In this document: positions 54,372-62,145 of the stretch, piece after piece | Layout: each line of letters opens with the position of its first letter | How positions within the stretch are numbered: position 1 is the stretch's first letter | Assembly (NCBI RefSeq): GCF_900182635.1 | Contig: NZ_FXTD01000009.1 | Coordinates: forward strand, 1 to 64,000 | Direction: 5' to 3' | Source of the DNA: Halorubrum cibi | GTDB taxonomy: Archaea > Halobacteriota > Halobacteria > Halobacteriales > Haloferacaceae | DNA length: 64,000 nt | The notes under the pieces: generated by a model | Seen by the model: the letters and a program-made list of their open reading frames with translations, nothing else | Told to the model about the DNA's origin: nothing | Databases searched by the model: none | Translations under genes and position numbers: made by a program

Positions 54372-55004
54372 TCACTCGCGGTCGACGCTGACGACGTCGA
54401 CGAGCGAGTAGACCGGGACGCCGTCGATGTCGTCGTAGCCGACCTTGTCGACGAGGACGACGCACGCGACCGGCTCGCCGCCGTGCTCGCGGATCGCGTC
54501 GATCGACTCGCGCATCGTGGTCCCCGAGGTGACGATGTCGTCGACGACGTAGCAGTCGCGGTCGCGGATCGCGGCGAAGTTCCGGGAGAAGCCGCCGCCG
54601 TGGTCGGCGATGTCGCCCTCCTCCCACTGGTGTTTCGCCGGGGCGTACGTCCCGAGGTCCGTGTCGAGCTCGCGGGCGACCGCGGTCGCGAGCGGCGCGC
54701 CGGCCTTCTCGATGCCGACCGTGAGGTCGACCTCCTCGCCCTCCTTCACGAGGAGGTCCGCCATCGCCTTCGCGGCGTAGGTGAGCCGCGTCGAGTCGCG
54801 GCCGAGCGCCGACCAGTCAACGTGGATGTCGGCGGTCGTGTCGGCGTCGGTCGCCGGCGCGCTCGATTCGTTGCCGCCGGCGCGCTCGACGAGCCAGCTC
54901 GCCGTCTCCCGCGAGACGTTCAGCTCGTCGGCGATCTCGCCCTTCGAGAGCCCGTGTTCGGCGAGCTCGGCCGCGCTGTCGATCAGGTCGTCAACGTTCT
55001 TCAT
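54372..55004 (-). CDS. gfcR: GfcR-like PRTase-fold transcriptional regulator
   Basis: 210 residues. N-terminal HTH (about 15-42: LAEHGLSKGEIADELNVSRETASWLVERAGG), then a phosphoribosyltransferase domain with the PRPP-like motif CYVVDDIVTSGTTMRESI. GfcR in Haloferax is a transcriptional activator of sugar breakdown genes. The gene overlaps the end of the glucose dehydrogenase gene by 14 bases, forming a two-gene unit. The PRTase fold probably binds a metabolite. The call is strong because of the fusion; the mode of regulation here is inferred. Confidence -1.
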   Translation of the reverse strand: MKNVDDLIDSAAELAEHGLSKGEIADELNVSRETASWLVERAGGNESSAPATDADTTADIHVDWSALGRDSTRLTYAAKAMADLLVKEGEEVDLTVGIEKAGAPLATAVARELDTDLGTYAPAKHQWEEGDIADHGGGFSRNFAAIRDRDCYVVDDIVTSGTTMRESIDAIREHGGEPVACVVLVDKVGYDDIDGVPVYSLVDVVSVDRE

Positions 55005-56061
55005 ACGCGGCGAATTCGACCGCCGTTTTAATAGTCGTGTCGTCATCCACGAAGGCGGCCTCGAACGAGTCGAGCGGGTGGACGCCGGTGACCAAGTCGG
55101 CCAAGAAGGCCTCCGAGAGCCCCGACAGCGACTCGACGGCCGCCTCGAAGTGCTCGTAGCCGGAGTTGACGCTACCCACGAGCGCCTTGTTGTGTAAGAC
55201 GAGCTCGCGGTGGAGTCGCCCGCCTTCGATCTCGAACTCCCAGTCTCCGGGGACGCCGAGCAGCGCCCCGACGCCGTTGGGCGCGAGCGCCTCGATGCTC
55301 TCGAAGGCGTGGGGCGCGTAGCCGGTGGCCTCGTAGACGAAGTCCACGGGCTCGTGTGCGTCCGGAACCGCCGGGACGGGGGTGTCGTTCGAGTTCACGT
55401 AGGTCGCCCCGAGCGACTCGATCACGTCGACGGTCGGGTCCGGACGTTCGCGGCGGCCGAGACAGTAGATCCGGTCGAAATCCGAATCCAGCATCGCGAC
55501 GGTGAGCAGCCCGAGCGACCCGTTTCCCAACACGAGCGCCGAGTCGGGCTCCCAGTGGAACGCCGACCGGCTCGCGAACGCGTGTTCGATCGCCTTCTCC
55601 GTGATCGAGGCGGGCTCGACGAGGAAGCCCCACTCGGCCAGTTCGGGAGGGATCTCGACGAGGAACTCCGCAGGGCTCGTGAAGTACTCGGCCATGAAGC
55701 CGTGTGCGCCCACGATCCCCCGCTCGTGGTACTCGCCGTCCGGGGCCATGTCCGGCTCGCCGCGCGCGAAGTACTCGTTCGCGCCGTTGGGCGGTCGGCG
55801 GACCGTCGGGACGACCACGTCTCCGACCTCGAAGGGCGTGTCGTTCGGGTCCTCGACGACGCCGACGGCCTCGTGTCCGAGGACCATGTGGTCCTCGCCG
55901 TCCGGTCGCCCGCCGTGTCCTCCGGCGATGACCTCGTGGTCGGTCCCGTCGACGCCGACGCGAAGCGTGCGGACGAGCGCCTCGCCCGGCGCCGGGGCCG
56001 GGCGCGGTTTCTCGATCACGACCGGCTCGTCTCCGTCCTCGTACACGGCGATCGCCTTCAT
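54991..56061 (-). CDS. gdh: Glucose 1-dehydrogenase
   Basis: 356 residues. Medium-chain zinc dehydrogenase: GVDGTDHEVIAGGHGG, HMVLGHEAVGVVEDP, NEYFARGEPDMAPDGEYHERGIVG, ALVLGNGSLGLLTVAML as the nucleotide site. The pattern matches archaeal glucose dehydrogenases such as the Haloferax mediterranei enzyme. It oxidises glucose to gluconolactone with NADP, the first step of the semi-phosphorylative Entner-Doudoroff route. Its gene runs into gfcR, and an inverted repeat (56086-56101) sits at its core promoter. Confidence -1.
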   Translation of the reverse strand: MKAIAVYEDGDEPVVIEKPRPAPAPGEALVRTLRVGVDGTDHEVIAGGHGGRPDGEDHMVLGHEAVGVVEDPNDTPFEVGDVVVPTVRRPPNGANEYFARGEPDMAPDGEYHERGIVGAHGFMAEYFTSPAEFLVEIPPELAEWGFLVEPASITEKAIEHAFASRSAFHWEPDSALVLGNGSLGLLTVAMLDSDFDRIYCLGRRERPDPTVDVIESLGATYVNSNDTPVPAVPDAHEPVDFVYEATGYAPHAFESIEALAPNGVGALLGVPGDWEFEIEGGRLHRELVLHNKALVGSVNSGYEHFEAAVESLSGLSEAFLADLVTGVHPLDSFEAAFVDDDTTIKTAVEFAAYEER

Positions 56062-56085
56062 ACGCGAACCGAGAACCTCGGACAC

Positions 56086-56101
56086 CAAAAGATTTCTTTT
56101 G
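56086..56101 (-). promoter_or_regulatory. Inverted repeat CAAAAG-N4-CTTTTG at the gdh core promoter
   Basis: CAAAAG (56086-56091) and CTTTTG (56096-56101) are exact reverse complements, 25-40 bases before the gdh ATG at 56061. The stretch is A+T-rich and at the expected place of the TATA box for a leaderless gene. It may be the site bound by GfcR or another regulator. The divergent NRDE gene starts at 56189. Confidence -1.
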
Positions 56102-56188
56102 TACCGAGTAAACCTGATCGGCGTCGACGTCCCGGCCGGCCGCCCTCCCGGCGGCGACTTTTTGGTTCGTGCGTCCCCACTCGGTGCC

Positions 56189-56962
56189 GTGTGTACGCTC
56201 ACGCTCGCCTGGCGCGTCTTCCCGGAAGCCCCGGTCGCGCTGGCCGCCAACCGCGACGAGTCGCTCTCGCGCGCCTCGGAGCCGCCGACCGTCCGCGGCG
56301 ACGACCGTCGGTTCCTCGCACCCCGCGACGCCGAGGCCGGCGGCACCTGGATCGGCGTGAATGACGCCGGCGTCGTCGTCGCCGTCACGAACCGGTGGCT
56401 CGAGGACGACCGCGAGGGGGACCGATCGCGCGGCCTGCTCGTCGAGGACTGCCTGCGCGATCCGTCCGCGGAGTCGGCCGCCCGCGCGGTCGAACAGGAG
56501 ATCGCCGACCGCGAGTACGACGGGTTCAACCTCGTCATCGCCGACGACGCGGCGGCATTCCTGCTCTCGCACGACGGCGGACTGACCGTCACCCGGCTCG
56601 ATCCGGGAATCCACGTCGTCGGCAACGTCGGCGGCGTGGTCAACGGAGAGACGCGGTTCGCGATACCAGGCCGGCGCGCGGACTTCGGCGAGGAGCGGGC
56701 GTCGAGCGCTCGCCGGATCGCGGGCGTTCTCGTCCCGGAGCCCGGCGAGACGGGCGACGCGTGGCTCGACCGTGCGAGCGACGTCCTCGCCGACCACGGG
56801 TACGGCGCGTGTCTCCACGGCGACGGGTACGGGACGCGTTCGCACACGCGGATCCTGACCGGACCCGATCCGGCGGTAGCGTTCGCCGACGGCCCGCCCT
56901 GCGAGACGTCGGTGGAGCCGGTCTCGGTTCCGGCGGGCTTCCGGACGGAAAGCCAGTTTTAA
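56189..56962 (+). CDS. NRDE (TANGO2) family protein
   Basis: 257 residues, GTG start at 56189. It opens M-C-T-L-T-L-AWRVFPEAPVALAANRDESLSRAS, with NRDE and a Cys at position 2, as in TANGO2/NRDE proteins. GGTWIGVNDAGVVVAVTNRW and GLLVEDCLRD follow. The N-terminal Cys is the expected nucleophile if it is an Ntn-type hydrolase. Human TANGO2 affects lipid and heme handling, but the molecular role is unsettled. Confidence -1.
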   Translation: MCTLTLAWRVFPEAPVALAANRDESLSRASEPPTVRGDDRRFLAPRDAEAGGTWIGVNDAGVVVAVTNRWLEDDREGDRSRGLLVEDCLRDPSAESAARAVEQEIADREYDGFNLVIADDAAAFLLSHDGGLTVTRLDPGIHVVGNVGGVVNGETRFAIPGRRADFGEERASSARRIAGVLVPEPGETGDAWLDRASDVLADHGYGACLHGDGYGTRSHTRILTGPDPAVAFADGPPCETSVEPVSVPAGFRTESQF

Positions 56963-56987
56963 GCGACTCGCCGGCGGCTGTGTGGGT

Positions 56988-57341
56988 ATGAGCGTGTCCG
57001 AACTCGAGTCCGAGCTGTCGGCGGACGAGCGCGCCGGCCTCGAACTCATCCGCGAGACCGGCGGGATCCACCAGAGCGACTTCTGGAAGCAGCTCGACGT
57101 CTCCTCGCGGAAGGGAAGCCGCATCGCGGAGGCCCTCCAGGAGTCCGGGCTGATCCAGCGCGAGAACACGGTGTACGACGGCCACAACACGTACTACCTC
57201 GAGCCGGCCCCGCGTGACCTCGACTTCTCGCTCCTGATGGCCGGCGACATGCTCTCGCCGTTCATCGGCGAGGAGGAGATCGACCCGCAGTCCGACGCGT
57301 TCTCGCAGTGGCTGATGAACCTCGCCTACGAGGAGTACTGA
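56988..57341 (+). CDS. Small winged-HTH protein
   Basis: 117 residues from the ATG at 56988. Residues 15-70 form a winged helix (ADERAGLELIRETGGIHQSDFWKQLDVSSRKGSRIAEALQESGLIQREN); residues 72-117 are a dimerisation or sensory tail. DNA-binding regulator of MarR/Lrp type, target unknown. It follows the NRDE gene after 25 bases and may be co-transcribed. Confidence -1.
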   Translation: MSVSELESELSADERAGLELIRETGGIHQSDFWKQLDVSSRKGSRIAEALQESGLIQRENTVYDGHNTYYLEPAPRDLDFSLLMAGDMLSPFIGEEEIDPQSDAFSQWLMNLAYEEY

Positions 57342-57402
57342 GCCGCACGCGTTCTCTTCCGTTTCACGCCGCTCTCGCCGCTTCACGCCGCTCCCGCTGT
57401 CT

Positions 57403-58230
57403 TCACGCCCGCCGATCGTCGACGACCGCCCGCGCGACCCGAACCGCGTTCGCGAGGCCCGTCTCGAGTCCCCGTTCCGTGAGCGACGACTCGAACGACT
57501 CGCGCGAGGACTCCCCCGGTTCCGGCCGGTCGCGGTTCGATATCCCCCGGACGCTGATGTAGCGGTCCGCGAGCCCGAACCGCCGGAGCGCCGCGGCCGT
57601 CCCGGCGTCCTCCATCTCGGTCGCGCGGTACGGCCCCCGGTCGAGCGCGTCGAGGAATCGCGAGACGTGCTCGGCGACGGTCCGACCGTGCCACAGCTCG
57701 TCCGCACAGACGTTGGTCCCGACGGTCACGCTCGGGTCTGCCCCTCCTCCGGCGCTCGCGAGGTCAACGCCGGCCGCCAACTCGACCGCGTCGCCGACGC
57801 GGTCGGGATCGAGATCGAAGACTCCCTGGCCCTCCGTGTAGGGGTCGGGCGCGACAGGTTCCGTCTCGTCCGGATCGAAACGACACTTGTCGTCCCAGTC
57901 GACGATCTCGTCGGCGACCACGACCGAGCCGATCGGGAGATCCGGCGGCGCTCCGGCGATCCCGACGGAGAGGACGAGCGCGTCGGAGAGGTCGACCGCG
58001 TCGCCGGCACAGAGGGCGGCGGTCGTCGTCGCCGCCGCGGTCTTGCCGATACCCGTGGGGACGACGCCGAGGCCGGCTCCGTCGTGACGCAGCGGGACGG
58101 GGACGCCCGGTACGTCGACCCGCTCCGCCAGGTCGTAGGCGTCGTGCCACGGGTCCGCCTCGTCCGCCGCCGGAAGCGGGTCGAGCTCCTCGAACGCCGG
58201 CAACACGAGCGCGTCGAGCGCGACGGGCAT
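57403..58230 (-). CDS. Purine-nucleoside-permease (NUP)-like, phosphorylase-fold protein
   Basis: 275 residues. The segments LGVVPTGIGKTAAATTTAAL, LSVGIAGAPPDLPIGSVVVAD, VTVGTNVCADELWHGRTVAEHV, ATEMEDAGTAAALRRFG and VRGISNRDRPEPG fit the NUP (PF06516) branch of the nucleoside phosphorylase fold. NUP proteins take part in nucleoside uptake in yeast, but this family is predicted to bind or cleave a nucleoside in prokaryotes. No signal peptide, so cytoplasmic. It lies 7 bases after the last antiporter gene, as if in one operon. Function uncertain. Confidence -1.
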   Translation of the reverse strand: MPVALDALVLPAFEELDPLPAADEADPWHDAYDLAERVDVPGVPVPLRHDGAGLGVVPTGIGKTAAATTTAALCAGDAVDLSDALVLSVGIAGAPPDLPIGSVVVADEIVDWDDKCRFDPDETEPVAPDPYTEGQGVFDLDPDRVGDAVELAAGVDLASAGGGADPSVTVGTNVCADELWHGRTVAEHVSRFLDALDRGPYRATEMEDAGTAAALRRFGLADRYISVRGISNRDRPEPGESSRESFESSLTERGLETGLANAVRVARAVVDDRRA

Positions 58231-58237
58231 CGTGCGT

Positions 58238-60025
58238 TCACCCGAGCAGCAGCGCGAACAGGGCGACGGCCGCCGTGAGCGTCAACAACAGCACGCTTCG
58301 GCCGATCCCCGCCCGGATCTCGGCGTCGACGCCGGCGGCCGCGAGCAGCCGCCGCGGGTTCATCGCGACCCACTTCGCGCCCGCGACGACCCGCATCGTC
58401 GCCCGGTCGACGGCCGCCCACGCCTCGGTGACGCCCCACACCGACCACCGGCCGGCGTAGAAGGTCGCCGGGAACAGGACGGCGTCGACGTCGCGCATGT
58501 GATGGGCGAGCCAGCCCAGCGGCCGCTTCAGCGCGAAGAAACCGACGAAGCCGGCGACCAGCAGCGCGGCGCTCTCGGTCAGGTGGCTCCGGCTGTACGG
58601 CTTGAAGTACACCTCGTCGCTCAGGATGAGGTCCGTGAAGGGCATCAACTCGATCAGCTGGGTGTAGAAGACGCCGAAGAAGACGCACGCACCCGCGGCC
58701 AGGAGCATCCCCGCGGTCTGGAACGGGGTGGCGTCGTCGGGCGACAGCGTCGCCGACCCGTGGAAGAAGACGTAGTAGCCGAGCTTGATGAACGACATGA
58801 ACGTCCCGACGCCGCCGAGGACGAGCAGCCACCAGAGCAGGCCGCTGTCGAGAAGGAGCACGTAGTTGTGGATCTCGTGAGCCGAGTCGAGCACCATCCC
58901 CTTCGAGATGAAGCCGTTGAATCCGGGGACGGCGGTAATGGAGGCCGCGCCGACGACGTAGACGAGGAAGGTGACCGGCATCACCCGCCAGAGCCCGCCC
59001 ATCTCGCGGATGTCCTCCACGCCGGTCCGGTATATCACGACGCCGACCGCCATGAACAGCAGGCTCTTGTAGAGGACGTTGTTGAACAGGTGCGCGAAGC
59101 CGCCGACCACCGCGAACTCGCCGACGGCGGTCGCGAGCCCGAACCCGGCGAGCATGTAGCCGAGCTGCGCCTGGATGTGGTACGACAGCAGTCGCCGCGG
59201 GTCGTACTGGAGCAGCGCGAAGAAGGCCCCGTAGACGGCCATGAACCCGCCGAGGTACGCGAGCCACATGCCGCCCTCGGGGAACGCGCGGTACATCACG
59301 TACGCCGCGGTCTTCGTCGTGAACACGGAGAGGAACACCGACGCGGCGACGTGCGGCCGCGGGTAGGTGTCCGGCAGCCACGAGTGGAGGAAGACGAACC
59401 CGCAGTTGATCCCGATCCCGATCGCGGCCAGCACGGTCGCCGCCGGGTGGATCCCGTTCGTCGCCGAGAACAGGAACGTCCCGGCGTTCGCGAAGTGGAC
59501 GACGACGGCCGCGAGCAGGACCGTCCCGCCCGTGCCGTGGAACAGCGCGTAGCGGTAGCCGGCCCGCACCGCCGCGCCGCCGTGTTGCCAGACGAGCAGC
59601 GTCGAGGTGACCGCCGTCAGTTCCCAGAAGAAGACCAGGGTGAGCCAGTCGCCGGCGTAGATCGTCCCCAGGGTGGTGGCGACGTAGATCAGCGCGAGCG
59701 ACGCGACCCACTTCGGCGCGTCGCTGCCGTACGCGTACAGCACCGCCGCCGTCGCGAGGAAGCCGACGACGACGCCCATCAAAAGCGAGAACTGGTCGAC
59801 GTTGAAGAAGACCACGTCGAACCCGAGGAACGTCGTCGCCAGGTGCGCGCCCGTCCCGCCGTCGCCGAGCAGCACCGCCTGCGCGAAGACGAACGCCGTC
59901 GCCAGCGCGCCGAGGCCGTGCCCGAGTGCGCGCGGCAGCGCGAGCACGAGCAGCGACGCGACGGCGACGACGAGGTACGGCGGGACCGCGGTCAGCGCCG
60001 CGGTCGCGCCCGTCGCGCCCGTCAT
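58238..60025 (-). CDS. Antiporter-like proton-pumping subunit (MnhD/NuoM type, third copy)
   Basis: 595 residues, about 15 membrane helices. The conserved ion path is recognisable: FFWELTAVTSTLLVWQ with the Glu of helix 5, LHSWLPDTYPRPHVAASVFLS, and FAHLFNNVLYKSLLFMAVG with the Lys. The proton-conducting membrane transporter fold is shared by Mrp/Mnh antiporters and complex I. It starts inside the stop of the upstream copy (ATGA at 60022-60025). The last helix is followed by a short tail. Part of a multisubunit Na+/H+ antiporter or proton pump. Confidence -1.
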   Translation of the reverse strand: MTGATGATAALTAVPPYLVVAVASLLVLALPRALGHGLGALATAFVFAQAVLLGDGGTGAHLATTFLGFDVVFFNVDQFSLLMGVVVGFLATAAVLYAYGSDAPKWVASLALIYVATTLGTIYAGDWLTLVFFWELTAVTSTLLVWQHGGAAVRAGYRYALFHGTGGTVLLAAVVVHFANAGTFLFSATNGIHPAATVLAAIGIGINCGFVFLHSWLPDTYPRPHVAASVFLSVFTTKTAAYVMYRAFPEGGMWLAYLGGFMAVYGAFFALLQYDPRRLLSYHIQAQLGYMLAGFGLATAVGEFAVVGGFAHLFNNVLYKSLLFMAVGVVIYRTGVEDIREMGGLWRVMPVTFLVYVVGAASITAVPGFNGFISKGMVLDSAHEIHNYVLLLDSGLLWWLLVLGGVGTFMSFIKLGYYVFFHGSATLSPDDATPFQTAGMLLAAGACVFFGVFYTQLIELMPFTDLILSDEVYFKPYSRSHLTESAALLVAGFVGFFALKRPLGWLAHHMRDVDAVLFPATFYAGRWSVWGVTEAWAAVDRATMRVVAGAKWVAMNPRRLLAAAGVDAEIRAGIGRSVLLLTLTAAVALFALLLG

Positions 60026-62145
60026 GGCCGGGCCACCTCCTCGGGGAGCCGCGTGTCGACGATGAGTTCGATCAGCTCCAGGAAGCCCATCTCGTAGGGG
60101 ATCACGCCGAGCAGCACCGCGAGCGTCATCGCGATTAGAATCGGCGCGAGCGTGAACCACGTGGACTCGCTTCCCCGGAGCGCGTCGAGCCCGCGCAGGT
60201 GCTCCCAGCCGCCCGGCGGCGGGCCGCCGTGGTGGTCGTGGGCATGGTCGTCGTGGTCGTCCCGATCGGCGTCGTCCTCGCCGGCCGCGTGATCGTCGTC
60301 GTGCTCGACTTCCGGCGGCTCAGTCGACTCCGCGGCACCGCGCCCGACCCCGAACGGCACGTCGACGTCGGAGGGGCGCTGGTCGACCGCGTAGTCGCCG
60401 GTGTCGACCCGCTCCGCCGGCTCCGAGAAGTCCCGCTCGCTCGTGTTGAAATCGGGCCTGACGACGCCCTCCTCGTCGGTCGGCAGGTCGTCGAGTTCGG
60501 CGTCGGGGATGTCGGCGTCGTCGGGAACGCCGGCGTCGTCGGGAACGCCGGCGTCGTCGTCGACCGCTGGATCCTCGTGTTCGTCACCCTCGGCGCGCTC
60601 GACGACCTCGTCGACGACGTCCTCATCGTCGTCATCGTTCCCGTCGTCACCTGCGCGGCCCCCGTCGGTCGCCGCGTCGTCACCTGCGCGGCCCCCATCG
60701 GTCGCCGCCAGCGTCGACCGCGACTCCCCGCCCATCGGGAAGTCGACGAGCGGCTTCGCGTCGTGACCCTCCTCGGCCTCGAAGAAGGCGGTGTAGATCA
60801 CCGGCCAGAAGTACGCGATGTTGAGCACGCCGGAGAGCAGCAGCGAGCCGACGAGGTAGTAGGCGACGGGGGTCAGCGTCGCGCCCATCCGAACCCCGCC
60901 GATCAGCATGTAGTACTTGCTGACGAACCCGGCCAACAGGGGGATCCCGGCCATCCCGAGCGAGGCGACCGTGAACGCCCCCATCGTCAGGGGCATCCGC
61001 TTGCCGATCCCCGCCATCTCCGAGATGTAGTCGGTGTGCGTCGAGACGTGGAGGTTCCCCGCACAGAAGAACAGGGTGAGCTTCATGAACGCGTGCGCCG
61101 GGATGTGCAACAGCGCGCCGACGAGCCCGTACCACCCGAAGAGACCGAGCCCCAAGACGATGTAGCTCAACTGGCTCACCGTCGAGTAGGCGAGCCGCTG
61201 TTTCAGGTGGTCCTTCCGGAGGGCGATGAGCGAGGCCGCAGTCAGCGTGATCGCGCCGATCGTCGAGAGCACGAGCCCGGCCGTGAAGCCGAACGGCAGC
61301 GAGAGATCGAAGACCAACTCCGGGCCGAACACGTCGAGGACGACCCGCGAGACGCCGAACGCGCCGGACTTGACGACTGCCACCGCGTGGAGCAGCCCGG
61401 AGACGGGCGTCGGTGCGACCATCGCCTCGGGGAGCCACTGGTGGAGCGGCATGATCCCGGCTTTCACGCCGAAGCCGATCGCGAGCAGGAAGAAGGCGAG
61501 CATCGCCAGGCCGGGGTCGGCGCTCGCCAGCTCCTCGATGCCGCCGGCGGTGAACGCGACGGTCCCGGTCAGCCAGTACACCATGACGGTGCCGGCAAGG
61601 ACGAGCACGCCGCCGCCGAACATCGTGTACGCGAGGTACTTCCGTCCGGCCGAGCGCGCCTCGGGCGTCTCGTCGTGAGCGACGAGCGGGTACGTCGCGA
61701 TCGACAACAGCTCGTAGAAGACGAATATCGTCACGAGGTTGCCCGCGAACGCGATCCCCATCGTCGCCGACAGCGACACGGCGAACGCGGCGAAGTAGCG
61801 GGTCTGGTTGGCCTCGTCGAGCCCGCGCATGTACCCGATGCTGTAAAACGAGGTGATTATCCAGAGGCCGGACGCGAGAAACGCGAACAGCATGCCGAGC
61901 GCGTCCGCGCGCAACACGAGCGCGATGTCCGGCAGGATCTCGACTATCGTCCACTCGAAGACGGCACCCTCGAGCACGCGCGGCAGCATCGAGGCAACGA
62001 TCCCGAACTTCGTCACCGCCGCGAGGATCGTCCACCCTTCGCGGACGTTCGGCGAGCGGTACGACGCGACGACGAGAACGGCCGCGACGAGCGAGACGAG
62101 GACGGCGAGCAGTGGACGTGGGTCCTGTACGATGGCTTCTGTCAT
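60022..62145 (-). CDS. Antiporter-like subunit with a 180-residue acidic, His-rich insertion (MnhD/NuoN type, second copy)
   Basis: 707 residues; a usual MnhD is about 490-510. Residues 1-465 and 655-707 are a normal antiporter-like subunit (FYELLSIATYPLVAHDETPEARSAG, GIMPLHQWLPEAMVAPTPVSG, LLHIPAHAFMKLTLFFCAGN). Between them, residues about 470-650 form a hydrophilic loop: acidic, with tandem repeats (60514-60708), then His/Asp clusters (HDDDHAAGEDDADRDDHDDHAHDHHGG). The loop probably faces the cytoplasm or outside, depending on topology. The His-rich part could bind divalent metal. Starts in the stop of the upstream D gene. Confidence -1.
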   Translation of the reverse strand: MTEAIVQDPRPLLAVLVSLVAAVLVVASYRSPNVREGWTILAAVTKFGIVASMLPRVLEGAVFEWTIVEILPDIALVLRADALGMLFAFLASGLWIITSFYSIGYMRGLDEANQTRYFAAFAVSLSATMGIAFAGNLVTIFVFYELLSIATYPLVAHDETPEARSAGRKYLAYTMFGGGVLVLAGTVMVYWLTGTVAFTAGGIEELASADPGLAMLAFFLLAIGFGVKAGIMPLHQWLPEAMVAPTPVSGLLHAVAVVKSGAFGVSRVVLDVFGPELVFDLSLPFGFTAGLVLSTIGAITLTAASLIALRKDHLKQRLAYSTVSQLSYIVLGLGLFGWYGLVGALLHIPAHAFMKLTLFFCAGNLHVSTHTDYISEMAGIGKRMPLTMGAFTVASLGMAGIPLLAGFVSKYYMLIGGVRMGATLTPVAYYLVGSLLLSGVLNIAYFWPVIYTAFFEAEEGHDAKPLVDFPMGGESRSTLAATDGGRAGDDAATDGGRAGDDGNDDDDEDVVDEVVERAEGDEHEDPAVDDDAGVPDDAGVPDDADIPDAELDDLPTDEEGVVRPDFNTSERDFSEPAERVDTGDYAVDQRPSDVDVPFGVGRGAAESTEPPEVEHDDDHAAGEDDADRDDHDDHAHDHHGGPPPGGWEHLRGLDALRGSESTWFTLAPILIAMTLAVLLGVIPYEMGFLELIELIVDTRLPEEVARP
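60514..60708. repeat. Tandem repeats inside the MnhD insertion
   Basis: Exact 18-base units at 60514-60531 and 60532-60549 plus a 10-base partial (60550-60559) code Asp-Asp-Ala-Gly-Val-Pro units. A 33-base unit at 60643-60675 and 60676-60708 (one mismatch) codes two copies of an 11-residue Ala-Thr-Asp-Gly-Gly-Arg-Ala-Gly-Asp-Asp unit. Confidence -1.
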
